Assembly (NCBI GenBank): GCA_900239685.1
Contig: OENT01000835.1
Coordinates: 1-64,000, forward strand
Source of the DNA: Rotaria macrura
Taxonomy: Eukaryota; Rotifera; Eurotatoria; Philodinida; Philodinidae
Direction: 5' to 3'
Length of the DNA stretch: 64,000 bases
Below, in pieces: positions 62,901 through 64,000 of this stretch; position 1 is the stretch's first letter; the number at the start of each line of letters is the position of its first letter. The position numbers and the translations under genes are program-made. The notes under the pieces were generated by a model that was given only the letters and a program-made list of their open reading frames with translations, did not search any database and had not been told where the DNA came from.

Positions 62901-64000
62901 TGTCATATTGCTGATCTTGCAAATGAAGATACACCACAATTATATGTTACATGTGGTCGTGGGCCTCAATCAACACTTCGAATCCTTCGTCATGGTTTAG
63001 AAGTAAATAAGAATTTTACATGAAGACATGTACACAACAAAAATTTATCGTTTCTAGGTTACCGAAATGGCCGTTTCAGAATTGCCGGGTAATCCGAATG
63101 CTGTATGGACTGTCAAACGACGAGCAGATGGTAATTTGAAATACTTCGTTGTTTTTTTTTCCAATAAAATATTTTTTACTTTGGTAGATCCGTATGATGC
63201 ATATATTGTTGTTTCATTTATCAATGCTACATTAGTTTTATCGATTGGTGAAACTGTTGAAGAAGTAACAGATTCAGGTTTTCTGGGTACAACACCAACA
63301 TTATCATGTAGTCAATTAGGTGATGATTCTTTACTTCAGGTATTTATCAAAATTATCCAATTGAGTTATGTTTTTTTTGAATGGAAGTCTTTCGTTTGAC
63401 TAGATTTATCGTGAAGGTATTCGACATATTCGTGCAGATAAACGTGTTAATGAATGGCGTGCACCAGGAAAAAGAACGATTACAAAAGCAGCTGTCAATC
63501 AACGACAAGTCGTTATTGGTTTAACGGGTGGGGAACTCGTTTATTTCGAAATGGATGCAGTAAGTTCAAAACGAAGCTTTTTTTAAATAATTTTTATGGT
63601 TTTATTTAGACCGGTCAATTGAATGAATATACCGAGAGAAAAGAAATGCCAGGTGACATTATATGTATGGCTCTAGGTTCAGTACCTGACGGCGAACAAC
63701 GATCACGTTTTCTTGCAGTTGGTCTTTCAGACGGTACTGTTCGAATTATATCCCTTGATCCTCAAGTTAGTAGAATAAGATATCTAGAACAAATGAGAAG
63801 AATTTGTCTCTGCTTTGTTTGTATGCTATTGTTAGGATTGTTTAAGTCGATTGAGTATGCAAGCTCTTCCAGCTCCAGCTGAATCTTTATGTATTGTTGA
63901 AATGAAAACAACTGAAGGTGGTGTTGTTGTGGATTCAAGTAGTGGTCGTGAACAACAAGTTGGACCAACTGGTACTCACTTTTTAAATATTGGCTTACAG
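59956..64000 (+). CDS. SF3B3: splicing factor 3B subunit 3, 5' part (679 codons in window)
   Basis: WD40-like beta-propeller scaffold of the SF3b complex in the U2 snRNP, nuclear, needed for branch-site recognition. Thirteen exons are visible: 59956-60181, 60262-60338, 60396-60489, 60555-60727, 60794-61048, 61114-61257, 62581-62684, 62741-63002, 63058-63130, 63188-63339, 63404-63559, 63610-63765, 63836-64000; total 2037 nt, ending in phase at the window edge. Highly conserved phrases include [16 protein letters not shown] at the start, [56 protein letters not shown] and [14 protein letters not shown]. About half of the usual 1217 residues are present; the rest lies beyond 64000. Intron 2 has a GC donor (AAG|GCAAGA). 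Intron 6 is 1.3 kb, the others 50-80 bp. Confidence 0.96.

Noticed and set aside
1..64000. tRNA, rRNA, spliced-leader RNA genes and CRISPR arrays
   Set aside because: No T-loop-like GGTTCGAATCC in a tRNA context, no rRNA-like conserved block, no spaced identical repeats; the bdelloid spliced-leader sequence as I remember it was not seen.

Overview
The window looks like a piece of an AT-rich invertebrate nuclear genome, most likely a bdelloid rotifer. I infer this from the animal gene set (COUP-TF receptor, GalNAc-transferase, BROX, RNF19-type ligase, homeobox gene), the many 45-70 bp GT-AG introns mixed with a few of 1-3 kb, Asn/Gln/Ser-rich low-complexity protein segments, and scattered small transposon remnants. 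A genus such as Rotaria is only a guess. There is no prokaryotic organisation, CRISPR array, tRNA or rRNA that I can support.

Layout. 1-6.4 kb: a CGGGT-rich repeat and a decayed non-LTR reverse-transcriptase remnant, then mostly non-coding sequence with one possible minus-strand terminal exon (5793-5904). 6.4-7.3 kb: a basic protein of unknown function. 8.9-9.7 kb (-): a divergent homeobox gene. 11.1 and 13.3-13.6 kb (-): two small MGN-starting proteins; a 266 bp direct repeat around a single N (13064) looks like an unmerged contig overlap. 15.8-21.2 kb: a polypeptide GalNAc-transferase whose 2.6 kb intron holds two hAT-type MITEs flanking a FLYWCH/MULE transposase remnant. 21.8-26.4 kb: aspartyl aminopeptidase. 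26.5-29.0 kb: hinderin-like coiled-coil protein. 29.1-29.6 kb (-): a small spliced membrane-protein gene made of short exons, 5' end unresolved. 30.4-34.4 kb: RNF19-like RBR ubiquitin ligase. 34.5-36.4 kb (-): BROX, converging on RNF19. 37.8-40.8 kb (-): secreted multidomain alpha-amylase. 42.3-43.0 kb: an inverted-repeat element of Tc1/mariner type with an N gap. 45.4-47.8 kb: threonine synthase-like 1. 49.9-54.3 kb: NR2F/COUP-TF nuclear receptor. 54.3-59.9 kb: gene-poor, with a perfect palindrome around one N and a CA/CCC-rich tract. 59.96 kb to the end: SF3B3, cut by the window edge.

The genes are unrelated housekeeping, developmental and secretory genes and do not form a pathway or operon. 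Gene models were joined by hand from splice signals; for GALNT, DNPEP, hinderin-like, RNF19-like, BROX, amylase, THNSL1, NR2F, homeobox and the 6.4 kb gene, the exon lengths sum to a multiple of three and reading phase is kept across every junction. I found no clear multi-gene new system. The most unusual items are the amylase architecture, the transposon nest in the GALNT intron, the inverted-repeat element, the 7-nt first coding exon of NR2F and the cryptic minus-strand gene at 29 kb.
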